Assembly: GCA_003216575.1 (NCBI GenBank) | Contig: QCIR01000001.1 | Location: 124,001 to 188,000, forward strand | Source of the DNA: Prochlorococcus sp. AG-402-M23 | Lineage (GTDB): Bacteria > Cyanobacteriota > Cyanobacteriia > PCC-6307 > Cyanobiaceae | Length of the DNA stretch: 64,000 nucleotides | Direction of reading: 5' to 3' | Shown here: positions 18,114 to 26,828 of the stretch, piece after piece | Position numbering within the stretch: position 1 is the first letter of the stretch | Layout: each line of letters begins with the position of its first letter | Notes under the pieces: model-generated | The model's input: the letters and a program-made list of their open reading frames with translations, nothing else | What the model was told of the DNA's origin: nothing | The model's database searches: none | Translations under genes and position numbers: made by a program

Positions 18114-18413
18114 ATGGGTTACGAAATTATTCCAACAATTCTGCTTGTACTTTTAAAAACACTTGGCATTTATTCAACAATATTGATCATTAGGGTTTTA
18201 CTGACCTGGTTCCCAAATCTTGATATGAGTAACCCAATACTTGTAAATTTATGTGCTATCACTGATCCCTACCTAAATTTTTTCAGAGGAATCATACCTC
18301 CATTAGGAGGCTTAGATTTATCTCCTATCTTAGCTTTTGTAGTTATCAGAGTTGTTCAAGGAATTCTTGGAAATGCAGCCGCACTAGCGATGGGAGGATT
18401 TCAAATGTATTGA
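18114..18413 (+). CDS. YggT family membrane protein
   Basis: 99-aa membrane protein of the YggT/Ycf19 family. It has two predicted helices (about 8-28 and 70-92) and the family motifs LTWFPNLDMSNP and TDPYLNFFRGIIPPLGGLDLSP. In cyanobacteria and plastids these proteins are linked to thylakoid or nucleoid organisation and cytochrome maturation, but the exact role here cannot be read from sequence. It follows scpB by 24 bases and converges with the MazG-like gene 10 bases away. Confidence 0.87.
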   Translation: MGYEIIPTILLVLLKTLGIYSTILIIRVLLTWFPNLDMSNPILVNLCAITDPYLNFFRGIIPPLGGLDLSPILAFVVIRVVQGILGNAAALAMGGFQMY

Positions 18414-18423
18414 TAATTGAATA

Positions 18424-18753
18424 TCACCGATTATCGCCACTACCTTGGATTTTACCTCGAGATTTACGGCTGTTGAGCTTTTGTAAGTTTGCATTAGCGA
18501 CCTCTTCCAATTCATATCCCAGTTCGCTAGAAAGTTGTGATATGTACCAAAGGACATCACCAAGTTCAAATTTAATTGCATCCTTACTATCTTTATCAAA
18601 AACACCTTTTTTATCTCTTAGAATTTTCTTTACTTTGTCAGCAACCTCACCTGCTTCACCTACAAGTCCTAATGTGGGATAAATAACATTGGATCCAACA
18701 TCAGGATAAAGAGCTGTCTTTCGAGATTCTCTTTGATAATCATTTAAATCCAT
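18424..18753 (-). CDS. MazG-like nucleotide pyrophosphohydrolase
   Basis: 109-aa all-alpha NTP-PPase of the MazG-like superfamily, which hydrolyses (d)NTPs to NMP and PPi as nucleotide-pool housekeeping. The Mg-binding pattern is visible: GLVGEAGEVADKVKK (EExxE-like, about 30-42) and KFELGDVLWYISQLSSELG (ExxD, about 62-80). It is a single domain, unlike full MazG. Cytoplasmic. It faces pyk across a 78-bp divergent spacer. Confidence 0.85.
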   Translation of the reverse strand: MDLNDYQRESRKTALYPDVGSNVIYPTLGLVGEAGEVADKVKKILRDKKGVFDKDSKDAIKFELGDVLWYISQLSSELGYELEEVANANLQKLNSRKSRGKIQGSGDNR

Positions 18754-18831
18754 GTTTATTTTCTTAAAAAAGCAAAGTTAACAATTCAAACACAACCAGA
18801 TGTTAGTTTTTTGTAGTCACAAGTCACATAA

Positions 18832-20289
18832 ATGACAATACTCGACCTCGCTAGAAGGACCAAAATAGTAGCCACAATAGGCCCCGCAACAGAGAGTGCG
18901 AGCCAAATAACTAAATTAGTAGAAGCAGGCGCTTCTACTTTCCGACTAAACTTTAGCCATGGGGATCATGATGAACATGCGCAAAGAATAAAAACAATTA
19001 GACAAGTTTCAGATAATTTAGGCATTCACATAGGAATCCTTCAAGATCTTCAAGGCCCAAAAATCAGGCTTGGAAGATTTAAAAATGGTCCAGTTAATGT
19101 AAAAAATGGAGATAAATTTATACTTACTTCAAAAAATATTGACTGTGATAAAAATCAAGCAAATGTAACCTATGACAAGTTAGCAGAAGAAGTTTCAGTT
19201 GGAAATAGAATTTTATTGGATGATGGAAGGGTAGAGATGAAAGTTGAGGAAGTCGATCTGAAAGATCAAAGACTAATTTGCTCAATTACAGTAGGGGGCG
19301 TACTTTCTAATAACAAAGGTGTAAATTTTCCTGATGTTCAATTATCAATTAGAGCATTAACAGATAAAGATAAGGAAGATCTTGCTTTTGGCTTAGCACA
19401 AGGTGTTGATTGGGTAGCTCTTAGTTTCGTGAGGAATCCATCAGATTTAATAGAAATTAAAGATTTAATTAGAAATCACGGCTTTGATACACCAGTAGTT
19501 GCCAAAATTGAAAAATTTGAAGCCATTGATCAAATCGATGCAGTTTTAAAACTATGTGACGGAGTTATGGTTGCCAGAGGAGATCTAGGAGTGGAGATGC
19601 CCGCAGAAGAAGTTCCTCTGTTGCAAAAACAATTAATCAAGAAGGCCAACAGTCTCGGTATCCCAATTATTACAGCGACACAAATGCTTGATTCAATGGC
19701 CTCAAGCCCAAGGCCTACTAGAGCTGAGGTAAGTGATGTCGCAAATGCCATCCTGGATGGAACTGACGCCGTAATGCTTTCTAATGAAACCGCAGTAGGT
19801 GATTACCCAATTCAAGCCGTAGAGACTATGGCCACCATTGCTAAAAGGATCGAAAGAGATTATCCACAAAGAGCACTTGAGAGTCATCTCCCAAGCACAA
19901 TTCCAAATGCAATAAGCGCCGCTGTAAGTAGTATCGCTAGACAAATAAATGCAGCGGCAATTATTCCTTTAACCAAAAGTGGTGCAACTGCAAAAAATGT
20001 AAGTAAATTTAGACCTGCTACTCCTGTATTAGCAGTAACAAATGAGAAAAGTGTTGCAAGTACTCTTCAACTTGTTTGGGGTGTCACTCCACTTCTGATA
20101 GAAAATCAAACCAGTACATCTAAAACTTTTGACGACGCAATGAATATGGCAAAAAGGATGAAAATCTTAAAACAAGGAGATCTTGTAGTAGAGACTGCAG
20201 GCACATTATCTGGAGTTAGTGGTTCAACTGATTTAGTAAAGGTTGGAATAGTTGGATCAGAAGAAGAAACTAAAACTCCATTCATTTAA
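18832..20289 (+). CDS. pyk: Pyruvate kinase
   Basis: Pyruvate kinase makes pyruvate and ATP from PEP and ADP, the last glycolytic step. 485 aa. Key motifs are RRTKIVATIGPATES at the N-terminus, FRLNFSHGDHDEH, LQDLQGPKIRLGRF, the signature KIEKFEAIDQIDAVL and DGVMVARGDLGVEMP, and ITATQMLDSM. The length is that of the standard A-B-C domain enzyme; it lacks the extra C-terminal PEP-utiliser-like domain seen in some longer cyanobacterial enzymes. A permease gene begins 5 bases after its stop. Confidence 0.96.
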   Translation: MTILDLARRTKIVATIGPATESASQITKLVEAGASTFRLNFSHGDHDEHAQRIKTIRQVSDNLGIHIGILQDLQGPKIRLGRFKNGPVNVKNGDKFILTSKNIDCDKNQANVTYDKLAEEVSVGNRILLDDGRVEMKVEEVDLKDQRLICSITVGGVLSNNKGVNFPDVQLSIRALTDKDKEDLAFGLAQGVDWVALSFVRNPSDLIEIKDLIRNHGFDTPVVAKIEKFEAIDQIDAVLKLCDGVMVARGDLGVEMPAEEVPLLQKQLIKKANSLGIPIITATQMLDSMASSPRPTRAEVSDVANAILDGTDAVMLSNETAVGDYPIQAVETMATIAKRIERDYPQRALESHLPSTIPNAISAAVSSIARQINAAAIIPLTKSGATAKNVSKFRPATPVLAVTNEKSVASTLQLVWGVTPLLIENQTSTSKTFDDAMNMAKRMKILKQGDLVVETAGTLSGVSGSTDLVKVGIVGSEEETKTPFI

Positions 20290-20294
20290 CGGAC

Positions 20295-21524
20295 ATGAAA
20301 CGGAAACTCCCGTTAGCTGAAACATCGGGAATGGCATTTAAGAATCTTAAATCTAATAAGTTTAGGAGCTTATTAACTATGCTTGGAATAGTCATAGGGA
20401 ATGCATCGGTAATAACTCTTGTGGGAGTAGGGAGAGGTGCACAAAATCTTGCAGAAAATCAATTAAGCAATCTTGGTGCAAACGTGTTATTTGTCGTCCC
20501 AGGAAATAATGATACAAGAAGACGAGGAGTAGCTTTTCCTAAAAATCTTGTTCTTAAAGATGCCATAGCAATAGAGAAACAAGTACCAACAGTAAAAAGA
20601 GTAGCTCCACAAATTTCTTCAAATGAAGTTATTCAAGCAGGATCTAAAAGTACTAGTAGTTCAATTTCTGGAGTAACAAATGATTTTCTAATTGTAAGAA
20701 GCTTCGAAATTGCAAAAGGACGTTTTATCAGTTCTCAAGATTCAAAAGGTGCAAAAAATGTTGTAGTGATAGGTCCGGATCTTGAAGATAAACTCTTTAA
20801 TAAAAAAGAAGGATTAGGGGAAAGAATAAGAATAAAAGACCAGTCTTTTGAAGTCATCGGAGTAATGAAGCCTAAAGGGGCGGTATTTGGCAACAATCAA
20901 GACGAAAATGCATACATCCCTCTATCAACTATGGTCAGTCGAATTACTGGCAAAGACCCAACATATGGCACAACACTTAGTTTCATAAGCGTTGAAGCAA
21001 TAAATGAAAAATCCACAAAGGCTGCAAAATTCCAAATAACAAATTTATTGCGACAAAGACATAAAATAATTAGAGATGATGACTTCGCTGTTAGATCTCA
21101 AAAAGATGCCTTACAGATAGTATCAAATATCACAGGTGGACTAACACTAATGTTAGCGGCAATAGGAGGTATATCTTTACTAGTTGGAGGAATAGGAATT
21201 ATGAATATTATGTTGGTATCTGTAAGTGAGAGAACTGAAGAAATTGGTCTTAGGAAAGCTTTAGGAGCTAGAAGACTTGATATTTCAACTCAATTTTTAA
21301 TTGAGTCATTAATTTTATCAAGCCTAGGAGGATTAGTCGGAACAGGCTTAGGACTTACAACTGTAAGATTGGTAGCTTTATTAACACCTTTACCTGCAAC
21401 AATTGGATTGGGAACAGTCTTTATAACCGTTATGATTTCAGGTACAATTGGATTAACTTTTGGCGTATTACCAGCCAAGAGAGCTGCAAGACTTGATCCA
21501 ATTACAGCACTAAGAAGTTTATAA
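20295..21524 (+). CDS. MacB/FtsX-type ABC transporter permease
   Basis: 409-aa permease of the MacB/LolC class. The N-terminal membrane anchor is preceded by the typical NLKSNKFRSLLTMLGIVIGNASV. A MacB periplasmic core domain spans about 50-270, and a C-terminal FtsX domain has three helices, with SERTEEIGLRKALGARR between the first two. It starts 5 bases after pyk, but no ABC ATPase or membrane-fusion gene is adjacent, so its partner must be elsewhere. Substrate unknown; relatives export peptides, lipoproteins or glycolipids. Confidence 0.88.
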   Translation: MKRKLPLAETSGMAFKNLKSNKFRSLLTMLGIVIGNASVITLVGVGRGAQNLAENQLSNLGANVLFVVPGNNDTRRRGVAFPKNLVLKDAIAIEKQVPTVKRVAPQISSNEVIQAGSKSTSSSISGVTNDFLIVRSFEIAKGRFISSQDSKGAKNVVVIGPDLEDKLFNKKEGLGERIRIKDQSFEVIGVMKPKGAVFGNNQDENAYIPLSTMVSRITGKDPTYGTTLSFISVEAINEKSTKAAKFQITNLLRQRHKIIRDDDFAVRSQKDALQIVSNITGGLTLMLAAIGGISLLVGGIGIMNIMLVSVSERTEEIGLRKALGARRLDISTQFLIESLILSSLGGLVGTGLGLTTVRLVALLTPLPATIGLGTVFITVMISGTIGLTFGVLPAKRAARLDPITALRSL

Positions 21525-21621
21525 ATATTTTATTGAATATAATAACTAGTTAAGAAATTTCGATTCCTGAAATCTTTTTTCTTAATTTTTTGGAAAAACT
21601 GCTGAAATCATTCAACAGAAA

Positions 21622-21634
21622 GGGGCGTTACCCC
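21622..21634 (+). promoter_or_regulatory. GC hairpin in the ftsH 5' leader
   Basis: GGGG-CGTTA-CCCC forms a 4-bp GC stem with a 5-base loop about 30 bases before the ftsH ATG. It stands out in very AT-rich surroundings (the 138-bp gap after the permease gene). It could be a leader structure, a weak terminator of the upstream permease transcript, or a protein site. No T-run follows. Confidence 0.3.
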
Positions 21635-21662
21635 ATTAGAATCTCCGAAAAGTTTTAAATTC

Positions 21663-23585
21663 ATGGATAAAAAATGGAAAGTAATAGCACTATGGGTTCT
21701 TCCAATAACAATAGTAATTTTAATTAGCTGGCAAATTTTAGGCTCTGCAAGCAATACTCAAGTTAATCAGAGCGGATCAGCTGCTTCATCACGAAATGTA
21801 CCAGTAACGAGAATCAGCTATGGAAGATTTTTAGATTATGTAAAAGCGGGGCGTGTAACTTCTGTAGATATTTATGAAGGAGGAAGAAATGCAATTGTTG
21901 AATCAATTGATCCAGAATTTGATAACAGAGTTCAGCGATTAAGAGTAGATCTTCCAGGACTTGCTCCCGAATTAGTTAATTCGCTGAAAGAAGAGGGAAT
22001 AAGTTTTGATATTCATCCCCCCAAAACAGCTCCGGCAGGAATTGGAATACTTGGAAATCTGTTATTCCCATTAATTCTTATTGGAGGATTAATTTTACTT
22101 TCTAGAAGATCAAATTCCATGCCTGGAGGCCCAGGGCAAGCAATGCAATTTGGAAAAACAAAGGCAAGATTTGCTATGGAAGCCGAAACTGGTGTCAAAT
22201 TCGATGATGTTGCTGGAGTAAACGAAGCCAAGCAGGACTTAGAAGAAGTTGTTACTTTTTTAAAGCAACCTGAAAGGTTTACATCTGTTGGCGCTCAAAT
22301 TCCAAGAGGTGTTTTGCTAGTTGGTCCTCCAGGAACTGGTAAAACACTATTAGCCAAGGCAATTGCCGGAGAAGCAGGAGTCCCTTTTTTCTCTCTTTCA
22401 GGTTCAGAATTTGTAGAGATGTTTGTTGGGGTTGGGGCTAGCCGTGTAAGGGATTTATTTAAAAGAGCAAAAGAAAACAGCCCTTGTTTAATTTTTATAG
22501 ATGAAATTGATGCAGTTGGTAGACAGAGAGGTGCTGGGATAGGAGGAGGAAATGATGAAAGGGAGCAAACACTAAATCAACTATTAACTGAGATGGATGG
22601 ATTTGAGGGGAATAGTGGAATCATTATCATTGCCGCTACTAATAGACCAGATGTATTGGATTCAGCATTGATGAGACCAGGCAGATTTGATAGACAGGTA
22701 ACAGTTGATGCCCCTGACATAACTGGTAGATTATCTATTCTCAAAGTTCATTCTAGAAATAAAAAATTAGAAAAAGATCTAACCTTAGAAAGTATTGCCA
22801 GAAGAACTCCAGGTTTTACAGGTGCTGATTTGGCAAATTTACTCAATGAAGCTGCCATTCTTACAGCCAGAAGAAGAAAGAATCATATAGGTCTATCTGA
22901 AATTGATGACGCAGTCGATCGAATAATTGCAGGGATGGAAGGTCAACCTCTGGTCGACGGGAGGAGTAAAAGACTAATTGCCTATCATGAAGTTGGTCAT
23001 GCGTTAATAGGTTCATTGGTCAAAGATCATGATCCCGTTCAAAAGGTTACTGTCATTCCAAGGGGACAAGCTAAAGGATTGACTTGGTTCTCACCTGATG
23101 ATGATCAAACATTAATTAGCAGATCACAATTAAAAGCAAGAATAATGGGAGCGCTGGGTGGGAGAGCTGCCGAAGATATAATTTTCGGAAGAGAAGAAGT
23201 AACAACCGGTGCAGGAGGCGACGTACAACAAGTGGCCTCAATGGCAAGGCAGATGGTTACTAGATTTGGAATGAGCAGCTTGGGTCCAGTTTCTTTAGAA
23301 GGAGATAGTCAAGAAGTTTTTGTAGGAAGAAGCTTAATGAATACATCTGACATATCAGATGAAATTTCAAAACAAATTGATGAGCAGGTTAGAAAAATAG
23401 TTAAGCAGTGTTATAAAGAGACACTAGAATTAGTAGGTAAAAATAGACCTGCTATGGATAAATTGGTAGAAATTTTAATCGAAAAAGAAACAATGGACGG
23501 TGAAGAATTCTGCAAAGTATTATCTGATTTTACAGTCATTCCAGATAAAGACAGATTTATACCAGTACTTCAAGATCCAAAATAA
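21663..23585 (+). CDS. ftsH: ATP-dependent zinc metalloprotease FtsH
   Basis: Membrane-bound AAA+ protease; in cyanobacteria FtsH complexes remove damaged D1 and other membrane proteins. 640 aa. An N-terminal helix (about 8-26) and a second helix (about 122-142) flank the lumenal domain. The AAA module has Walker A GPPGTGKT, the pore loop [10 protein letters not shown], Walker [10 protein letters not shown] and the second region of homology (RPGRFDRQV). The zinc site is HEVGH, with a third ligand expected in the GGDVQQ region. clpP converges 11 bp after it and psb29 follows clpP, a neighbourhood that fits photosystem quality control. Confidence 0.97.
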   Translation: MDKKWKVIALWVLPITIVILISWQILGSASNTQVNQSGSAASSRNVPVTRISYGRFLDYVKAGRVTSVDIYEGGRNAIVESIDPEFDNRVQRLRVDLPGLAPELVNSLKEEGISFDIHPPKTAPAGIGILGNLLFPLILIGGLILLSRRSNSMPGGPGQAMQFGKTKARFAMEAETGVKFDDVAGVNEAKQDLEEVVTFLKQPERFTSVGAQIPRGVLLVGPPGTGKTLLAKAIAGEAGVPFFSLSGSEFVEMFVGVGASRVRDLFKRAKENSPCLIFIDEIDAVGRQRGAGIGGGNDEREQTLNQLLTEMDGFEGNSGIIIIAATNRPDVLDSALMRPGRFDRQVTVDAPDITGRLSILKVHSRNKKLEKDLTLESIARRTPGFTGADLANLLNEAAILTARRRKNHIGLSEIDDAVDRIIAGMEGQPLVDGRSKRLIAYHEVGHALIGSLVKDHDPVQKVTVIPRGQAKGLTWFSPDDDQTLISRSQLKARIMGALGGRAAEDIIFGREEVTTGAGGDVQQVASMARQMVTRFGMSSLGPVSLEGDSQEVFVGRSLMNTSDISDEISKQIDEQVRKIVKQCYKETLELVGKNRPAMDKLVEILIEKETMDGEEFCKVLSDFTVIPDKDRFIPVLQDPK

Positions 23586-23596
23586 AAAAAACGAAA

Positions 23597-24214
23597 TCAA
23601 ACTGAATTTATAGGCCTTTTATTAAATACGTTATCAATAAGTCCATATTCCACAGCTTCTTCAGGAGACATATAAAAATCTCTATCAGTATCCTCTCTTA
23701 TTCTCTGTATTGGTTGTCCAGTTCTTTCTGATAATTCATTATTTAACTTGTCCTTAATAAATAATATTTCATCTGCTTGAATTCTTATATCACTTGCCTG
23801 TCCTCTTGCACCACCCAAAGGTTGGTGAATCATTATCCTTGAATGAAGTAAACTACTTCTCTTTCCTTTTGCTCCAGCACAAAGCAAAAAAGCTCCCATA
23901 CTTGCAGCCAGCCCAACACATACAGTATGAATATCTGGTTTGACGTGCTGCATAGTATCAAAGATCCCCAGACCGTCATAAACAGACCCACCTGGGGAAT
24001 TTATATAGAGAAAAATGTCTTTATCTGGATCATCAGCCTCAAGAAAAAGTAGTTGGGCAACAATTCTGTTAGCAGAATCACTAGTTACTGGTTCTCCTAA
24101 AAAAACTATTCTTTCTCTTAAAAGCCTTGAATAAATATCAAAAGCTCTTTCTCCTCTCCCAGATTCTTCAATAACTATTGGAATCATTAAACTATGATGT
24201 TGGACGGTTTTCAT
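23597..24214 (-). CDS. clpP: ATP-dependent Clp protease proteolytic subunit
   Basis: Serine protease subunit of the Clp machine. The catalytic Ser is in GLAASMGAF, the His in [15 protein letters not shown], and the Asp in the [13 protein letters not shown] region. The track start at 24226 is a TTG. The ATG at 24214 (MKTVQHHSL, 205 aa) or the ATG at 24187 ([17 protein letters not shown], 196 aa, where family homology begins) are more likely. All catalytic residues are present, so this is an active ClpP paralogue, not ClpR. Its start is 52 bases from the divergent psb29. Confidence 0.95.
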   Translation of the reverse strand: MKTVQHHSLMIPIVIEESGRGERAFDIYSRLLRERIVFLGEPVTSDSANRIVAQLLFLEADDPDKDIFLYINSPGGSVYDGLGIFDTMQHVKPDIHTVCVGLAASMGAFLLCAGAKGKRSSLLHSRIMIHQPLGGARGQASDIRIQADEILFIKDKLNNELSERTGQPIQRIREDTDRDFYMSPEEAVEYGLIDNVFNKRPINSV

Positions 24215-24266
24215 GATCTTAGCCAAGTAGCGGGGTAAGCTAAGGTCTCTTAAGAATTATCTAGGT

Positions 24267-24878
24267 TTGGCATTGAGCGTTAGAGCAACAATTTCAGACA
24301 GCAAATCTGATTTCCATAAGGAATTTCCTTATGTCATCCCACCTATTTACAGGAAGCTTGCAGATGAATTGCTTGTGGAATTACACTTACTAAGTCATCA
24401 GAAAAATTTTAAAAATAATTCCATTTTTGCAACTGGATTAAAAGAAATATTTGAAAAATTCACTACTGGATATAAACCCACTGATCATACTAGTAAACTT
24501 TTTAATGCGATTTGTAATTGCAATGGATTTAATCCAGAAGAAATAAATAACTTGTCAGAACAATTAATTAGGGAGACAAGTGCTTTAAAAAAAGATAATT
24601 TAAATAACTATCTATCACAAATAAAAGATAAGACTTTAGAACATGATTATTACAGTCGTATCAACGCTATAGGAATATACAAACTTGTGACTGAATTAGA
24701 TTATTGTAAGGACATTAAAAATGATGACTTAAATAACGAGATAAAAAGGGTTACAGAATTTCTATCATACCAATATGAAAGAGTAGAGAAAGATATAAGT
24801 ATGTACAAGTCAAATATCGACAAAATGAAACAGGCATTTGAAATAATTGAACTAAACACATCTTCAAATAAAAAGTAA
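24267..24878 (+). CDS. psb29: Photosystem II biogenesis protein Psb29/Thf1
   Basis: Thf1/Psb29 (203 aa) is needed for photosystem II assembly and repair. Work in Synechocystis and plants links it to the stability of thylakoid FtsH complexes. The sequence shows the family pattern: [36 protein letters not shown] in two adjoining pieces near the N-terminus, then [31 protein letters not shown] and [13 protein letters not shown] at the C-terminal coiled coil. No signal peptide. The first codon is TTG at 24267, as no upstream ATG is available. Located one gene away from ftsH. Confidence 0.88.
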   Translation: MALSVRATISDSKSDFHKEFPYVIPPIYRKLADELLVELHLLSHQKNFKNNSIFATGLKEIFEKFTTGYKPTDHTSKLFNAICNCNGFNPEEINNLSEQLIRETSALKKDNLNNYLSQIKDKTLEHDYYSRINAIGIYKLVTELDYCKDIKNDDLNNEIKRVTEFLSYQYERVEKDISMYKSNIDKMKQAFEIIELNTSSNKK

Positions 24879-24887
24879 AGCGCAAAG

Positions 24888-25010
24888 TTACATTCTTTTC
24901 TTATCCTTCCAATCTATATAGCTAATATAAACAACACCAATTGTGATAAATGACAAAAGGAAAATTGAAAAAAATGATAAAAAGCTATAGAGGGTAAAGT
25001 CTATAGTCAT
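24888..25010 (-). CDS. 40-aa single-helix membrane microprotein downstream of petN
   Basis: Not in the ORF track. The frame starts ATG at 25010 and ends TAA at 24888, encoding MTIDFTLYSFLSFFSIFLL... with one strong helix (about 9-32) and a charged end IDWKDKKRM. It begins 8 bases after the petN stop on the same strand, so it is almost certainly cotranscribed with petN. The topology is like low-molecular-weight subunits of photosynthetic or NDH complexes, but I do not recognise a family; it does not match PsbX, PetM, PetG or PsaM as I know them. Function unknown. Confidence 0.6.
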   Translation of the reverse strand: MTIDFTLYSFLSFFSIFLLSFITIGVVYISYIDWKDKKRM

Positions 25011-25018
25011 CGCCAACA

Positions 25019-25120
25019 TTAAATATCAATAGAACCATCACCATTTCTTCCCCATACAACCATTGCTATAGAAAAAGTAAAAATAGCAGCTAAGGAAGCC
25101 CAACCTAACGTAAAAATCAT
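25019..25120 (-). CDS. petN: Cytochrome b6f complex subunit VIII (PetN)
   Basis: Not in the ORF track because it is only 33 aa. The frame reads [19 protein letters not shown] followed by [14 protein letters not shown], a clear PetN: a single membrane helix followed by the conserved VVWGRxGDGS tail. PetN is one of the small hydrophobic subunits at the edge of each cytochrome b6f monomer and is needed for complex stability. Start ATG at 25120, stop at 25019. It is followed 8 bases later by a 40-aa membrane microprotein gene. Confidence 0.93.
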   Translation of the reverse strand: MIFTLGWASLAAIFTFSIAMVVWGRNGDGSIDI

Positions 25121-25229
25121 TACTATGAATATTTTTCCAAATTATAACTTATTAAAAAGGTATAAATTATGTAAATTTTAAAAGAAATGAGAAAATTTAA
25201 AAAAAACTTAGCGTAGGTAATAAAAAACC

Positions 25230-25547
25230 ATGGGAAGACTAGTTCAAAATCACAGCACACATATAGAGGGATTAATTAAATGGTTGAAGAAAATAGCTCA
25301 AAATAAAGAAATCAAAACCATCACTCCAGCTTCACTATCGAAAACAAACGGGCGAGGAGAAAAACTTGCTCTAAAAATAACAATAAAAACAAATGAGGGT
25401 TTTAAGCTACTAGCAAGAAAAGGGAAACTCGTACAAGAAGTCTTTGTAGTAACAAATACGGATGAGAGGCAACTCAAAGAAATAATTCATAAAACTAATC
25501 CATACTTTTCTCGGAAAAAGAGAGGTTACTATTCGAAGGATCTTTGA
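25230..25547 (+). CDS. DUF2103 predicted metal-binding protein
   Basis: 105-aa cytoplasmic protein resembling DUF2103, a family annotated as metal-binding in cyanobacteria. It starts MGRLVQNHSTHIEGLIKWL and contains the conserved central basic stretch (GRGEKLALKITIKTNEGFKLLARKGKLVQEVFVVT in two neighbouring parts), which suggests a small alpha/beta fold with nucleic-acid or metal binding. The C-terminus is lysine- and arginine-rich (SRKKRGYYSKDL). Divergent from petN by 109 bp. Its last 53 bases overlap a small minus-strand ORF. Confidence 0.72.
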   Translation: MGRLVQNHSTHIEGLIKWLKKIAQNKEIKTITPASLSKTNGRGEKLALKITIKTNEGFKLLARKGKLVQEVFVVTNTDERQLKEIIHKTNPYFSRKKRGYYSKDL

Positions 25548-25653
25548 TATATAATTGATTATTTTGCTTAGAAACAGATTCAGAAAGCTCCCTAATAATG
25601 TCCTCCTTAATCATATTCATAGCAGTATCAATTTCAATTGGATTATCAGCCAT
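25495..25653 (-). CDS. Possible 52-aa small protein antisense to the DUF2103 3' end
   Basis: Not in the ORF track. ATG at 25653, stop at 25495, coding MADNPIEIDTAMNMIKEDII... with an amphipathic helix and a polar C-terminus. An AAGGA sequence lies about 6 bases before the ATG, a good ribosome-binding site for this AT-rich DNA. The C-terminal third overlaps the DUF2103 gene tail to tail. No family recognised. Coding is plausible from the ribosome-binding site and composition, but not proven. Confidence 0.45.
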   Translation of the reverse strand: MADNPIEIDTAMNMIKEDIIRELSESVSKQNNQLYIKDPSNSNLSFSEKSMD

Positions 25654-25799
25654 TAAATATCCTTAAAAATGTTATTCTAATGTTAACAATTTAAAAGCCA
25701 GAATAATTAATAAAAAAAACAGATTTATATAAAGAAAAAATAATTAATGAATTAAAAAATTGCGAATAATAATATTATAAGTCTAATAAAATAAATAAA

Positions 25800-26069
25800 T
25801 TATACTTCATATTCGCCCTTAAATTTATCTAGATACGACAAATAAAGCTGATAAAGTTTCGAAGTATCATCATTATACCCTACCTCAGTATACATTTTGT
25901 CTAGAGACATATAGGCACTCATTACTGGTAAAAAGGCTGATTTATATTCTTCCTGTATATCTTCCTCATCAATATCATGTATTATAGCTGTAATTAATTC
26001 AGTTTGTTTTTTAGCTAATGAAATATTTTTCTCAAGCTCGGGACTAAGCTTTCGTCTTTTTTTTGCCAT
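25800..26069 (-). CDS. Hypothetical cytoplasmic protein
   Basis: Small acidic, helical protein of unknown function. I place the start at MAKKRRKLSPELEKN (26069, 90 aa); the track begins at a GTG six codons upstream, and an ATG at 26078 is also possible. After a basic start the protein is acidic (DIDEEDIQEEY) and rich in Tyr (YNDDTSKLYQLYLSYLDKF). No membrane helix or motif I recognise. It stands alone between a 146-bp gap and a 220-bp gap. Confidence 0.6.
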   Translation of the reverse strand: MAKKRRKLSPELEKNISLAKKQTELITAIIHDIDEEDIQEEYKSAFLPVMSAYMSLDKMYTEVGYNDDTSKLYQLYLSYLDKFKGEYEV

Positions 26070-26291
26070 AGAATACATTTCATCCACGAAAATAATACAC
26101 TATTTTTAATCTAAAAATCAATCAGAGGAAGAAAGGGAAGAAAAAAAAAGAAGAATAAGAGTAAATACTCATAAATCGAACATATGAGTGTTCCATTTTT
26201 ATAAATATGGGATATATTTTAGTTGCTACAATATATATGTGATAAAAGCCCAAAAATAATTATTTGAGGGCAATCAAAACTAACTATCACT

Positions 26292-26636
26292 ATGAAAAGT
26301 AATTCAGATAAAAATCAAAAAATGCTTCCATGGTGGGTTGAACTTTTGTTTGTTCAAATTGGATTGCCTGACTCATGGCTTTCAAAATACCTGAAGAAGA
26401 GAAAAGAGACGTTGAGTTTTATTGATCAAAATAAAAAATATATAGCTTATTGCGTAATAGTAATAGCTGGAATATTATACATATATCCAATTGTAAAATA
26501 TACCTCCTCAAGCTCATCGTGCATAGAAAAGACAACAAAATATTTAAAATCTATCCAAGTAAATAAATCCCAAAATGAACTTGATATTAATTCACTAGCT
26601 GTTGGATATTGCCATGGTGGATCACTCCCAGAATAA
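26292..26636 (+). CDS. Hypothetical single-helix membrane protein
   Basis: 114 aa, no recognised family. The N-terminus contains an amphipathic Trp-rich stretch (MLPWWVELLFVQIGLPDSWL), then a basic patch, one membrane helix (about 52-68, YIAYCVIVIAGILYIYPIV) and a polar C-terminal domain with two Cys (SSCIEKTTKYL and VGYCHGG) that could form a disulphide outside the membrane. It faces the small minus-strand gene that ends 4 bases after its own stop. Confidence 0.6.
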   Translation: MKSNSDKNQKMLPWWVELLFVQIGLPDSWLSKYLKKRKETLSFIDQNKKYIAYCVIVIAGILYIYPIVKYTSSSSSCIEKTTKYLKSIQVNKSQNELDINSLAVGYCHGGSLPE

Positions 26637-26640
26637 TCAC

Positions 26641-26784
26641 CTAATCTTTATTTGATTTTTTATCTCCATCAATGTCATAAGTTGGTGTTTTGACTGGAGG
26701 CTTACCTTCTAAGAGAGGGATTAATGAAGAAATAAGTCTTCCCATAACAGGAACCCAAAATTTTTTATATGCATTTCTAAGCAT
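26641..26784 (-). CDS. Possible 47-aa small protein
   Basis: Not in the ORF track. ATG at 26784, TAG at 26641, coding MLRNAYKKFWVPVMGRLISS then LIPLLEGKPPVKTPTYDIDG and a lysine-rich end. The first 26 residues are an amphipathic or weakly hydrophobic helix; the rest is polar. Upstream sequence is AT-rich without a clear ribosome-binding site. The amino-acid composition looks protein-like, but no family is recognised. It sits after the glycosyltransferase gene on the same strand, 44 bases downstream. Confidence 0.45.
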   Translation of the reverse strand: MLRNAYKKFWVPVMGRLISSLIPLLEGKPPVKTPTYDIDGDKKSNKD

Positions 26785-26828
26785 TTTAATTTTTTTATAA
26801 TTATAATTAATTCTAGTTATAAATGAAA

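Noticed and set aside
24888-25010. Assignment of the 40-aa microprotein as PsbX
   Set aside because: Length and one-helix topology fit, but the remembered picocyanobacterial PsbX is longer and differs in sequence, so no symbol was given.
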